This document shows, in pieces, positions 35,327 through 44,026 of a stretch of 64,000 bases of DNA (position 1 is its first letter; each line of letters opens with the position of its first letter). Location of the stretch: positions 9,838 to 73,837 of the forward strand of contig CAZGVE010000015.1 of the NCBI GenBank assembly GCA_964528845.1, written 5' to 3'. The position numbers and the translations under genes were made by a program. This DNA comes from FEN-1191 sp964528845. Its GTDB lineage: Bacteria > Pseudomonadota > Gammaproteobacteria > Steroidobacterales > Steroidobacteraceae. The notes under the pieces were generated by a model. That model saw nothing but the letters and a program-made list of their open reading frames with translations, was not told the DNA's origin and ran no database searches.

Positions 35327-37306
35327 CTAGGGTACGAGGCCGAACGCGATGATGTTGGCGCCGGCGGCAACCGCGATCAACTGCTGGCCGTCGAACTGAT
35401 AGGTCATCGGCGATGCGTGCCAGCTCGCGCCGGCATCGAAGCTCCACAGCGCCTTGCCGGTCACGGCGTCGGCGGCCGCGAATGCGCCGCTGTCCTCGCC
35501 GAAGAACACGAGCCCGGTCGCGGTGCTGAGCGTCCCGCCCCATGTGGTCGCCGTTCCGACCTCCGGCAGCTCCCACTTGACCGTACCCGTCTGCAGATCC
35601 ACCGCGCGCAGGATGCGCACCGAACGGGACTTGCGGTCCCCGCTCTGTGCACCGCCGAGAAATGGCTTGCCGTACTCGAACACGACCGAGCGCTTCATGT
35701 AGATCGAGCACATCTCATTGGTCTGCATGTAGAACAGGCCGGTGGCCGGATTGTAGGAAGGCGAATACCAGTTGGTCGCGCCATCCTGCGATGGGCACAC
35801 ACGCGTACCGGCCTCGCTCGGCTCCTGGCCCGGCACCTTGATTGGCTTGCCGTCCGCTCCGATACCCGTGGCCCAGGTCAGCTCGCGGATGAACTGCTTG
35901 CCCAGCAGCAGCTTGCCGTTGGTACGGTCGAGCACATAGAAGAAGCCGTTGCGGTTGCCCTGCACGAGCAGCTGGCGTGGCTTGCCCTGCCAGTTCGCAT
36001 CGATGACCAGCGGCGTCTCGCTGCTGTCCCAGTCCCACAGGTCGTGCGGGGTCGTCTGGTAGTACCACTTCAACTTGCCGGTCTTCGGATCGAGCGCGAG
36101 GATGCAGTCCGAATACAGGTCGTCACCGCCGCGCTCATCGCCGTTGTAGTCCTCGCCCGGATTGCCGGTCGGCCAGAACAGCGTATCGGTCTCGGCGTCG
36201 TAGACGCCCGTGAACCAGGCAGTCGAGCCGCCGTGCTCGATACCCTTGCCCGCCCAGGTCTCCGATCCTGGCTCGCCCGGCAGCGGAACGGTCCAGAAAC
36301 GCCATGCCTCGCGTCCTGTCACCGCATCGAACGCGGCCAGGAAACCGCGCGCGCCCTCTTCGCCGCCGGCGGTTCCGATGATCACGAGTCCGCCGACGAT
36401 CAGCGGCGCGGACGTGGCGCCATAGTTCTTGTGCCAGTCGGCCAGCTCGGTCTCCCAGGCCAGCGTACCGTCGGCGCGATTGAGCGCCAGCAGGTGGGCG
36501 TTGTCGGTGACCATGTAGACCTTGTCGCCCGCGATCGCGACGCCGCGGCTCGCACCGCTGGCCCCGTTGCCGATCAGACCAATCGTCCTCGGACGCTGGT
36601 AGTGCCAGATCTGCCGTCCGTTACCGGCATCGAGCGCATAGCACTCGTTCGAATTGGTCACGTACATCACGCCACGGTCCACGATGGGCGTTCCCTGCAG
36701 CCCCGGAGTGTTCGGCACACGGAACACCCAGCGCGGCGCGACGCGTCGTACGTTCGCCTTGGTGATCTGGCTCAGGCGCGTGAAGCGGTTGCCACTGACA
36801 TCGCCGTTGTAGGTGTTCCAGTCGACCTCGGAGCTCACCTCCCGGAAGCGCAGGCCGTCCGTACGCCGCAGCAGATGCAGCTGATGATCGTCGGTGCGCA
36901 GCTGCGCGTCCTCGAAGCCCTCCGCGAGCATCAGCCCTGCAAGCTTCTGGCCACCGACGAGCTGCACCTCGGCGCGATAGGGTTGGAAGCCGGGTTGCCG
37001 CGGGCGCAACGAGCGCAGATACGCGATCAGCGGCGGCAGCTCGGTGCCGCCCACGTCGTTGGCCGGCATCCCGCGCGTGGGCAGGCCACCCTGGATCGTG
37101 ATCTGCAGCTGCGAATCCGTCAGAGCAGAGAGGCGCCACGCAATCGCCGGACCGAGTTCGCCGCCATTGCCGTCGGCGCCGTGGCAGCCGGAGCAGCGAC
37201 TCTCGAAGGTTGCGCGCCCGGCCGCGGGCGGTTGCGGCTCCGGCGCCTGAGCGCCGGCGGTCAGTGGCAGCAGGCATAGCAATCCGAGCGCGACCAGTGC
37301 TTTCAA
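35327..37306 (-). CDS. PQQ-dependent dehydrogenase with N-terminal cytochrome c
   Basis: 659 residues, exported (MKALVALGLLCLLPLTAGAQ). Residues 38-42 are CSGCH, a c-type heme site, so a cytochrome domain precedes the eight-bladed PQQ propeller. Propeller motifs include YALDAGNGRQIWHYQ, ILALDPKTGKLKWYYQ and AADAVTGKALWSFDAG. PHDLWDWDSSETPLVID is a typical PQQ alcohol dehydrogenase segment. The vicinal cysteine pair of methanol dehydrogenases is replaced by GASGAS. It oxidises an alcohol or sugar in the periplasm and passes electrons to the respiratory chain. The start is TTG, with GGGGAGA close by. It is 18 nt downstream of an exported lactonase, which suggests sugar-to-lactone oxidation. Confidence 0.92.
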   Translation of the reverse strand: MKALVALGLLCLLPLTAGAQAPEPQPPAAGRATFESRCSGCHGADGNGGELGPAIAWRLSALTDSQLQITIQGGLPTRGMPANDVGGTELPPLIAYLRSLRPRQPGFQPYRAEVQLVGGQKLAGLMLAEGFEDAQLRTDDHQLHLLRRTDGLRFREVSSEVDWNTYNGDVSGNRFTRLSQITKANVRRVAPRWVFRVPNTPGLQGTPIVDRGVMYVTNSNECYALDAGNGRQIWHYQRPRTIGLIGNGASGASRGVAIAGDKVYMVTDNAHLLALNRADGTLAWETELADWHKNYGATSAPLIVGGLVIIGTAGGEEGARGFLAAFDAVTGREAWRFWTVPLPGEPGSETWAGKGIEHGGSTAWFTGVYDAETDTLFWPTGNPGEDYNGDERGGDDLYSDCILALDPKTGKLKWYYQTTPHDLWDWDSSETPLVIDANWQGKPRQLLVQGNRNGFFYVLDRTNGKLLLGKQFIRELTWATGIGADGKPIKVPGQEPSEAGTRVCPSQDGATNWYSPSYNPATGLFYMQTNEMCSIYMKRSVVFEYGKPFLGGAQSGDRKSRSVRILRAVDLQTGTVKWELPEVGTATTWGGTLSTATGLVFFGEDSGAFAAADAVTGKALWSFDAGASWHASPMTYQFDGQQLIAVAAGANIIAFGLVP

Positions 37307-37324
37307 GATTCTCCCCCCCCAGAT

Positions 37325-38497
37325 TCAAGGTCCGCGCGGGCGCGCGAACACGACATCCACCGGCGCCGGCACCGCCACTGCATCGCCCTGCGCGGTGAGT
37401 CCTCCGGTGGCAGGATCGATCCGAAACACCGCCACGCCGGACGAATCCTGGTTGGCGGCAATCAGGTAGTGCCCGGAAGGGTCAATGCCGATGTAGCGCG
37501 GCGTCTTGCCGCCCGAGGACACGCGGCCCGCCGGCACCGGAATGCCGTCCGCGCCGATCCGGAAGATCGCGATCGTATTGCTGTCCCCGCGATTCGAGGT
37601 GTAGAGCGATCGCCCGTCCGGATGCAGCGCAATCTCCGCGCCGCTACGCTCGCCTGCGAAATCCGCCGGCAGCGTCGAAGTCTCCGCCAGTGGCGTCAGC
37701 ACCCCTGCCTGCGCGTTCCAGCGAAAGCTGACCAGCCGGGCCGCCAGCTCGGTGACCACGTAGAGCTTTTGCGCATCGCGCGAGAATACGAAGTGCCGGG
37801 GTCCATAGCCTGAGGGCAGTACTGCCGCCGGCGGATCGTTCGGCCGCAGCGTCCCGGTGCTCGCGTCGAAGCGATACACGAAGATCCGGTCGGCGCCCAG
37901 GTCCGCCGCCAGCAGGAAGCGGCCGTCGGGGGAGAGCACGACCTCGTGCGCGTGCGGGCCCTGCTGCCGGCCAGCCACCGGACCGCTGCCCTGCTGCTGG
38001 ATCATCTGCGCCGCCGGCGCGAGCCGGCCATCGGCCAGGATCGGGAACACGGCGATGCTGCCGGACTGGTAGTTGGCGGCAAACAGCCAGTGGCCGCCCG
38101 GCTCGACGCTGACGAAGCACGGACCCTTGCCCATCGACGGCACGGAACCCAGGGCCCGCAGGGCGCCAGACGGGTTGGCGTCATCGATCGCGAACGCATT
38201 GAGCACATCCGATGCGGCCGATCCGCCGCCCTCGCTGACCGCGTACAGGAAGCGGCCGTTCGGGTGCTGGGTCAGGAACGACGGATTGATCGTCGGGGCC
38301 ACCGCGTGCAGCGCATGCAGGGATCCACTGGCGGTGTCCCACTGGAAGCCGTAGATACCGCCGCTGCCGGTGCTGGCGCCCCCACGTTCCGTATAGGTAC
38401 CGATCCAGCCATTGAGCTCTGCGGCACGCAGCACGAGCGGGACCAGCGAAGCCCAGGCCGTGACGGCAATAGCAGCCATAGAGGCGCGCGGTTTCAC
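37325..38497 (-). CDS. exported lactonase family protein
   Basis: About 390 residues. The signal peptide (MAAIAVTAWASLVPLVLRAA) is followed by a seven-bladed propeller of the lactonase/6-phosphogluconolactonase type: FLTQHPNGRFLYAVSEGG, VVLSPDGRFLLAADLGADRI, GPRHFVFSRDAQKLYVVTEL. The start is GTG 38497, 5 nt after the dehydratase stop; ATG 38479 is the alternative. The frame stays open much further upstream, but that part is an arginine-rich shadow of the dehydratase. It lies between a Tat-exported dehydratase and a PQQ dehydrogenase and could open the lactone made by that dehydrogenase. Confidence 0.9.
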   Translation of the reverse strand: MKPRASMAAIAVTAWASLVPLVLRAAELNGWIGTYTERGGASTGSGGIYGFQWDTASGSLHALHAVAPTINPSFLTQHPNGRFLYAVSEGGGSAASDVLNAFAIDDANPSGALRALGSVPSMGKGPCFVSVEPGGHWLFAANYQSGSIAVFPILADGRLAPAAQMIQQQGSGPVAGRQQGPHAHEVVLSPDGRFLLAADLGADRIFVYRFDASTGTLRPNDPPAAVLPSGYGPRHFVFSRDAQKLYVVTELAARLVSFRWNAQAGVLTPLAETSTLPADFAGERSGAEIALHPDGRSLYTSNRGDSNTIAIFRIGADGIPVPAGRVSSGGKTPRYIGIDPSGHYLIAANQDSSGVAVFRIDPATGGLTAQGDAVAVPAPVDVVFARPRGP

Positions 38498-38502
38498 GGG
38501 TG

Positions 38503-39738
38503 CTACCAGTTCGTGATCGACCCGTCGGGTCGGGTGTAGTACTGGGCGCGGTCGCTGGTGTAGGTCGTGACCTCGAGGGTCTGCTTGAGCGCCTTGAAGT
38601 CGACCTCGACACCCAGACCCGGGCGATCGTTGGGCCATAGCTTGCCGTCCTTGAAGTCGAGGAACTGCGGCAGGTATGCGATCGGGGTCGGACCGTAGTT
38701 GTATTCCATCAGCACGGGCCCGGAGAAGGTGCTCAAGGCGCCCACCAGTGCCGCGGTCGCGATCGGTCCGGTGAAATGCGGAATGATGCCGACCGTGTGC
38801 GTCTCGCACAGCGCCGCGATCTTCATCATCTCGGTGACCCCGCCGACGTTCGGCAGCGTCGCACGGACGTAATCCAGCGTATGGCTCTCGATCAGCTGAT
38901 TGAAATCCCAGCGGTTGCCCCACTCCTCGCCGGCGGCGATCGGCACCCGGGTCATGGCGCGGAACTTCGGCAGGTCCTGTCCGAACATCTCGGCGCGCAG
39001 CGGATCCTCGACGAACAACGGCGCCAGCGGCTCGATCAGTCCGGCCGCGCGTACCGCATCGATCAGGTCCAGGCGCTGGTGGAAGTCGATGCACCAGTCG
39101 CCATTCTTGCCGACGCCTTCGCGCGCCTGCACGGCATCATCGTAGATCTGCAGCACGCGCTCGCGCGTGTTGTAGACGCCTTCCCGGCCAAGGCTGGCAG
39201 CGTCCATCCGGAACGCGCGGTAGCCGGCCTCGATGGTGCGCTGCGCGCGCTCCTTGACGCCGAGCCCCGGCGGCATGCCGACGATGCCCGTGGTCGGGTA
39301 GCACTCGATGTGTTCGCGCGTCTTGCCGCCGAGCAGCTGGTGCAGCGGCAGTTTCAGGATTTTCCCGCGGATGTCCCACAGCGCCAGGTCCAGGGCACCG
39401 AGCGCATCCTCGAGCTCACGGCCCGGCGGATAGAAATAGGAGCGCGACATGTCCTGCCACAGGTGCTCGATGAACTGCGGATCCTGCCCGATCAGCCGTC
39501 CCGCGAGCGGCCGCAGCGTGTCGGGGAAGCCGCCTTCGCCGATGCCCGTGATCCCGGCGTCGGTCTCGATGGTCACGACGGTATTGGACTGGGCGAACAG
39601 CATGTTCGGATTGGGCACGCTGTAGGCGCGGATCCGCGTGATCTTGAGCTTCGGCAGCGCCGCGTAGGCGCCCGGAATGCGCGCCAGTGAGGCGGCCGAG
39701 ACGACGGCCAGAGTTTGCAGGAATGCTCGCCTGTCCAT
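38503..39738 (-). CDS. Tat-exported enolase-superfamily dehydratase (galactonate dehydratase-like)
   Basis: 411 residues, mandelate racemase/muconate lactonizing group. The N-terminus is a Tat-like signal: DRRAFLQ then AVVSAASLARIPGAYA. Metal ligands look intact: Asp218 in CIDFHQRLD (with His220), Glu244 in LFVEDPLRAE and Glu271 in IAAGEEWGNRWDF; the general-base histidine region is IIPHFTGP. This arrangement resembles sugar-acid dehydratases that make 2-keto-3-deoxy acids. Family enzymes normally act in the cytoplasm, so export is unusual. The ATG at 39738 has GGGGG upstream. It heads a three-gene minus-strand operon with the lactonase and the PQQ dehydrogenase. Confidence 0.92.
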   Translation of the reverse strand: MDRRAFLQTLAVVSAASLARIPGAYAALPKLKITRIRAYSVPNPNMLFAQSNTVVTIETDAGITGIGEGGFPDTLRPLAGRLIGQDPQFIEHLWQDMSRSYFYPPGRELEDALGALDLALWDIRGKILKLPLHQLLGGKTREHIECYPTTGIVGMPPGLGVKERAQRTIEAGYRAFRMDAASLGREGVYNTRERVLQIYDDAVQAREGVGKNGDWCIDFHQRLDLIDAVRAAGLIEPLAPLFVEDPLRAEMFGQDLPKFRAMTRVPIAAGEEWGNRWDFNQLIESHTLDYVRATLPNVGGVTEMMKIAALCETHTVGIIPHFTGPIATAALVGALSTFSGPVLMEYNYGPTPIAYLPQFLDFKDGKLWPNDRPGLGVEVDFKALKQTLEVTTYTSDRAQYYTRPDGSITNW

Positions 39739-39807
39739 AGGTGTTGGCCCCCATTTCTCTAGAATGAATTGGTCCCCTTGAGGCTGAGGATAGCAAATGA
39801 GGTCCGG

Positions 39808-40152
39808 ATGAGCACGATACTGCTGCTGACGTTCTCGAACGTGTTCATGACCTTTGCATGGTATGGGCACCTGAAATACGGCCACGACTGGCCCCTGTGG
39901 AAGGCAATCCTGGTGTCCTGGAGCATCGCGCTGCTCGAGTACTGCCTCGCGGTGCCGGCCAACCGGTTCGGCTACGGGACCTTCACGGGATTCCAGCTCA
40001 AGATCATCCAGGAACTGGTGACGCTGTGCGTCTTCATCGCCTTTGCGATCCTGTTCCTGAAGGAGCGGCTGGCGTGGAACTACCTGGTGGCGTTTCTGTT
40101 CATGGGGGTTGCCGCATTCTTCGCGTTCGGCTTCGGTTCCGGGAGGGCCTGA
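39808..40152 (+). CDS. DMT family (DUF486) small membrane protein
   Basis: 114 residues with four membrane helices. Characteristic segments are LLLTFSNVFMTFAWYGHLKY, then NRFGYGTFTGFQLKIIQELV and NYLVAFLFMGVAAFFAF. The family is conserved and may transport small solutes, but no substrate is known. GAGGT precedes the ATG. It diverges from the dehydratase operon, and its 3' end overlaps the converging DUF4340 gene by 73 bp. Confidence 0.9.
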   Translation: MSTILLLTFSNVFMTFAWYGHLKYGHDWPLWKAILVSWSIALLEYCLAVPANRFGYGTFTGFQLKIIQELVTLCVFIAFAILFLKERLAWNYLVAFLFMGVAAFFAFGFGSGRA

Positions 40153-41141
40153 AGCGTCAAAGCTCCACTGGCCGTCAGCAGCGGCGTGGCTGCGCTGGTG
40201 TTGATCGCGAAATACCAGGGATGCGCCGAGCTCTTGAGCACCCGGTACTGGTCCGTTCCATCCGGCTTCGAGAGGGTCCAGGTCTCCGTGCTCTGATCGG
40301 CCGCGGTGAGCTTCCACTCGATCAGCGGATGGCCCTGTTGCCATTCCGGCTTCGGATCGGTGCCGAACACCTCATCGACGTGCAGGCCGGCGAGCGCGCG
40401 CGCGAGTTCGTCGGCTTGGCGCTCGACGGGCGCCTGACCCGGTAGCGGGGCCTGTCCCGGCCGCGACGCGCGCAAGTCCCAGCCGGCCGGCTTGCCGCCC
40501 GCCGCGGCGCGGCGCTCGAGGCGCAGCGGGTGGTGATCCCCGTTGTCGATGTCGATCGCCTGCAGATCCTCCGCGCGCCGGTGCAGCAGATCGCCGTCGA
40601 ACCACTCCTGTGGCTGGATCGGAATCTCGTAGGTCGCATAGTCCACCGCATATACCACGTGGTCAGCGCCGGACCGCGCATCCACGCTGCGAACGCCAGC
40701 CGAATTGCCCAGGTAGAGGCTGGCGAGCGTCTTGCCACCCTGGCCGAACGTCAGGCGGCGCGCGTAGTCCTGGTCGGCAACACGGAAGCGCTGCAACGCC
40801 GCGGCGCTGGTGGCGATCGGCAGACCGCGCTTCAGGCCCGACAGCCGGCCCAGCATCGCATCGACGCGGGACGCGACCGCCGGTGCGCCGAAATAACTGT
40901 CCATGGTCCAGCCCTTGCCATGCCGCGAGAGTTCGATGCGGGTGGTCTCGGGCGGCTCCCCGGGGGGGCTCGCACTCTCGAGCACCACGTGATCGGCGGC
41001 CGCGACTGGTACCGGCAGCAGCGGCAGGTCAGGGGCTGAGCCGCGCAGCGGATCGGTGCGGACCCCGAGCAGCGCCGCGAGCAGCAGCTGCAGCGCGAGC
41101 AGGCCGGCAAGTACGGGGATCGTGCGCCGCATGATCTTCAA
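40080..41141 (-). CDS. DUF4340 domain protein of a Gld-like ABC system
   Basis: 353 residues. A signal anchor (IPVLAGLLALQLLLAALLGV) is followed by repeated DUF4340 beta-rich units (RVADQDYARRLTFGQGGKTL, SLYLGNSAGVRSVDARSG and IEWKLTAADQSTETWTLSKP). In many bacteria DUF4340 follows an ABC ATPase and a GldG-type permease, as here, and is thought to be a periplasmic partner. It overlaps the permease gene by 4 nt, so all three genes are probably co-transcribed. Confidence 0.9.
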   Translation of the reverse strand: MKIMRRTIPVLAGLLALQLLLAALLGVRTDPLRGSAPDLPLLPVPVAAADHVVLESASPPGEPPETTRIELSRHGKGWTMDSYFGAPAVASRVDAMLGRLSGLKRGLPIATSAAALQRFRVADQDYARRLTFGQGGKTLASLYLGNSAGVRSVDARSGADHVVYAVDYATYEIPIQPQEWFDGDLLHRRAEDLQAIDIDNGDHHPLRLERRAAAGGKPAGWDLRASRPGQAPLPGQAPVERQADELARALAGLHVDEVFGTDPKPEWQQGHPLIEWKLTAADQSTETWTLSKPDGTDQYRVLKSSAHPWYFAINTSAATPLLTASGALTLQALPEPKPNAKNAATPMNRNATR

Positions 41142-44026
41142 GGGCTCCCCAGCAGCGCGGTCCAGCGCGTCGCCGCCGCGCGTCGGCGCTGCCGGTTGGC
41201 GAGCCAGACCAGTCCGAGCGCCCCGAGCGCGGCCGCGTAGTTCAGCGCCTCGATGGTCTGCTCGGCACGCCGATCCAGCGGCTCGAGCGTGCGCGCAAAG
41301 CGGTCCCGGCTGCGGATCGCGAGCAGCCCCTGATCCTCGAGTGACCAGTCGACGACGTTCTGTGCGAATTCGGTGGCCTTGGTATAGCGCGAGCCGAGCA
41401 CTTCACTGATCAGGCCCGCCGCCTGGTCGGTGAACATCGCGTTCGAGGCGACCAGAATCAGCCGCGCCGAGTCCGGGGAATGCTGGATCACGCTGCCGAA
41501 TCCGGTGGCAGCCGGCGTCGCGCTGTCCGGCGGCTTGGGCGGGTCGCCTGGCTTCGGGGGCGTGGGCGGCGTGGACGCCGGCGCATCGAGCAGCGGCGAC
41601 TTGCGGTCCTTGAATCCCGAATCGAACCCGCCCTCGAGCATCACGGCCAGCAACTTGGGGCTGCGCGACTCGCCGGTCGCGAAGCCGCTGTCCGGATAGT
41701 GCTGGTAGTCCGGCAGCAGATCGACGGACTCCGACAGCCAGCTCTGCGCCGAGGATCGCAGCAGCACCGAGACGCGGCGCCGGGAGTTCTTGCTGTCATC
41801 GACGGTGACCGGCGCGGCCCACGGCACTTCGATGTCCCCGAGGCTGCTGGTGATCGGCGTGGCGCCATTCAGGCCCGATCCGCGCACGTCGACGATATAG
41901 GGGTAACGCGCGAGCGCGATCTCCTGCACCGCTACGCCGCCGACGTTGCGTTCAATCGGGATCGGCAGCGCACCGCTCTGCCGGTCCATCACCAGGCCCT
42001 TGCCCAGCGTGAGTCCGAATCCGCCGAGCCAGTTCGCAAGTCCGCTGTCGACCGGCACGGCGGTAATCGATTGCTGCACCGAGACCTCGGTCGGAGCGGT
42101 CGCGACCATCACCGTGCCGCCGCGCATCAGGAACTGATCGATCGCGAACACCTGCTTCTCGGCCAGCGCCTTCGGCGAGAGCACCATCAGCAGGTCGGCA
42201 TCCGCCGGTGCGGTGCCGGCGGACAGATCCGCATCCAGCCACCGCACCGAATTGCCGAGCGCTTCGCGCAGGCCCGAGTACGAAGCGCCACCCTGCTGCG
42301 GCGGCCCGGCCGGCGGCGCGAGCACCGCGACCGTCTTCAGGAACCCGGGCGAGAAGCGCTTGACGGCCGCGAGAATCGCCTGCTTGAAGCCTGCCTGGTC
42401 GAGCGTGGCTGGCAGCGGAACCTGCTCGGTACGCTGTCCGTCCCCTACGGTCAGGTAGAACCAGAACGGCTTGGCGTCGAGCAATCCGGCGACCATCGGA
42501 CGGAAGCCGAAATCCCGCGTCAGCCGCGACGCGAGCGCCGCTGTGCTGCCCGGATCCTCAATGCTGCTCTTGAAGCGGCCGGAGGAATCGCGCGCCACCT
42601 CCGCGAGCGCCGCATTGAGCGCGCTGCGCGCCTGCTGCAGCTGCGCCGGAAGCTGATCGTCCGCCGACAGATAGCCGTTGAAGGTGATCGGTCGCTGCAG
42701 CGTCTCGAACGGACCACTGCCACCCTGGTAGCTGACCAGCGCCTTGCGGATCGCGCGCGTGATCACGTACTCCGGATTCTTGAGCTCGACGTTCAGATCC
42801 GTCTCCGAACCCTGCTTGACGTCGATCAAATCGCGGAAGCCGAGCACCTGGTACTGATCACCGTACGACACCAGCACATTGAAGTACGAGTTCACGATGG
42901 AGGACTGGTATTTGCTGGAGATCTGGAACGGCACCGGGCGGATTGCGTAGCGGTTGGCCGCTTCCGCCTCGGCCGCCGGGTCCTCATGCGGATCCACGAA
43001 CTCGACGCGCACGCGCTCGCCGCCTGCGACCGCGTACTCGGCCAGCAGATCGCGCAACTGCGGCACCAGCGGCGCCAGCAGTGGGTGTGTGGTGGCACTG
43101 AAGTAGCCGCGGATCAGCAACGGCTCGCGCACCTGACGCAGGTAGCTCCGGGTCGCATCCGAGAGCGTGTAGCCCTGGCCTGCCGTCAGGTCCACGCGCG
43201 CCCAGCCGATCTGCGCCAGCCACAGATTGGCACCCAGCGCATTGGCGGCCACCAGCACGGTGAGCCAGATCCACCGCCCATGCTCGGGGCGCGGGCCGGC
43301 ACTCGACCAGCGCAGCCGCTCCAGCGTCAGGCGGTTCAACGCCAGGAACACGATGCACAGCGACACGTAGTAGTAGAGATCGCGCAGATCCAGCACGCCG
43401 CGCGTGATCGAGGCGAAGCGCGACCCGGCGCCGAGCGCGCGCAGCCACTCCGCGCCGCGATAGCCGGCGAGCGCGGTCAGGGAATCAGAGCCGAGCAGGT
43501 ACAGGCCCCCGGAGATCGCGACGGTGAGGATCAGGCTCACGATCTGATTGTCGGTGCAGCTCGACACCCACAGCCCTATCGCAATGTACGCGGCCGCAAG
43601 CGCGATCGCCGCCGCATACCCGCCGGCCACCGGTCCCCAGTCCAGGTTCCCGATCGAGGCGACCGTGATCGGCAACGGCAGTGTCAGCAGCAGTGCGATC
43701 GCGACCAGCGCCAGCGCGCCGGCGAACTTTCCGAGTACCAGATCGGTCGGCGAGGTCGGGCTCGTGAGCAGCAGCTCGAGCGTGCCGGCGCGCCGTTCCT
43801 CCGACCACGCGCGCATCGTCAGTGCGGCGACCAGGAAGATCAGCGTGAGCGGCATCCACTGGAACAGCGGCCGCACGTCGGCCACGTTGCGGGCGAAGAA
43901 GGCCACTACCCAAAAGAACACGAACAGCGTTGCGCCGAGGAACGCCGCCAGGAACAGGAACGCCGCCGGCGATGCGAAGTAGCCGGTCAGCTCGCGCGCT
44001 GCAACCCGCGTGATCTTAGGCAGCAC
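41138..44026 (-). CDS. ABC-2 permease fused to GldG-like domain
   Basis: 962 residues. The first 250 or so are an ABC-2 permease with six helices (for example FLFLAAFLGATLFVFFWVVA and FAGALALVAIALLLTLPLPI) and the RAWSEERRAGTLELLLTSP motif. The rest is the GldG/DUF4350-type ABC-auxiliary domain, with a membrane helix (WIWLTVLVAANALGANLWLA), a long periplasmic part and a final helix (LNYAAALGALGLVWLA). In Bacteroidetes GldF and GldG are separate; here they form one polypeptide. A proline-rich linker (TPPTPPKPGDPPKPP) lies near residue 815-840. It overlaps the ATPase gene by 11 nt. Confidence 0.9.
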   Translation of the reverse strand: MLPKITRVAARELTGYFASPAAFLFLAAFLGATLFVFFWVVAFFARNVADVRPLFQWMPLTLIFLVAALTMRAWSEERRAGTLELLLTSPTSPTDLVLGKFAGALALVAIALLLTLPLPITVASIGNLDWGPVAGGYAAAIALAAAYIAIGLWVSSCTDNQIVSLILTVAISGGLYLLGSDSLTALAGYRGAEWLRALGAGSRFASITRGVLDLRDLYYYVSLCIVFLALNRLTLERLRWSSAGPRPEHGRWIWLTVLVAANALGANLWLAQIGWARVDLTAGQGYTLSDATRSYLRQVREPLLIRGYFSATTHPLLAPLVPQLRDLLAEYAVAGGERVRVEFVDPHEDPAAEAEAANRYAIRPVPFQISSKYQSSIVNSYFNVLVSYGDQYQVLGFRDLIDVKQGSETDLNVELKNPEYVITRAIRKALVSYQGGSGPFETLQRPITFNGYLSADDQLPAQLQQARSALNAALAEVARDSSGRFKSSIEDPGSTAALASRLTRDFGFRPMVAGLLDAKPFWFYLTVGDGQRTEQVPLPATLDQAGFKQAILAAVKRFSPGFLKTVAVLAPPAGPPQQGGASYSGLREALGNSVRWLDADLSAGTAPADADLLMVLSPKALAEKQVFAIDQFLMRGGTVMVATAPTEVSVQQSITAVPVDSGLANWLGGFGLTLGKGLVMDRQSGALPIPIERNVGGVAVQEIALARYPYIVDVRGSGLNGATPITSSLGDIEVPWAAPVTVDDSKNSRRRVSVLLRSSAQSWLSESVDLLPDYQHYPDSGFATGESRSPKLLAVMLEGGFDSGFKDRKSPLLDAPASTPPTPPKPGDPPKPPDSATPAATGFGSVIQHSPDSARLILVASNAMFTDQAAGLISEVLGSRYTKATEFAQNVVDWSLEDQGLLAIRSRDRFARTLEPLDRRAEQTIEALNYAAALGALGLVWLANRQRRRAAATRWTALLGSP

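Noticed and set aside
35294..37279. Long open frame antisense to the PQQ dehydrogenase
   Set aside because: No family likeness; the minus strand shows heme and propeller motifs.
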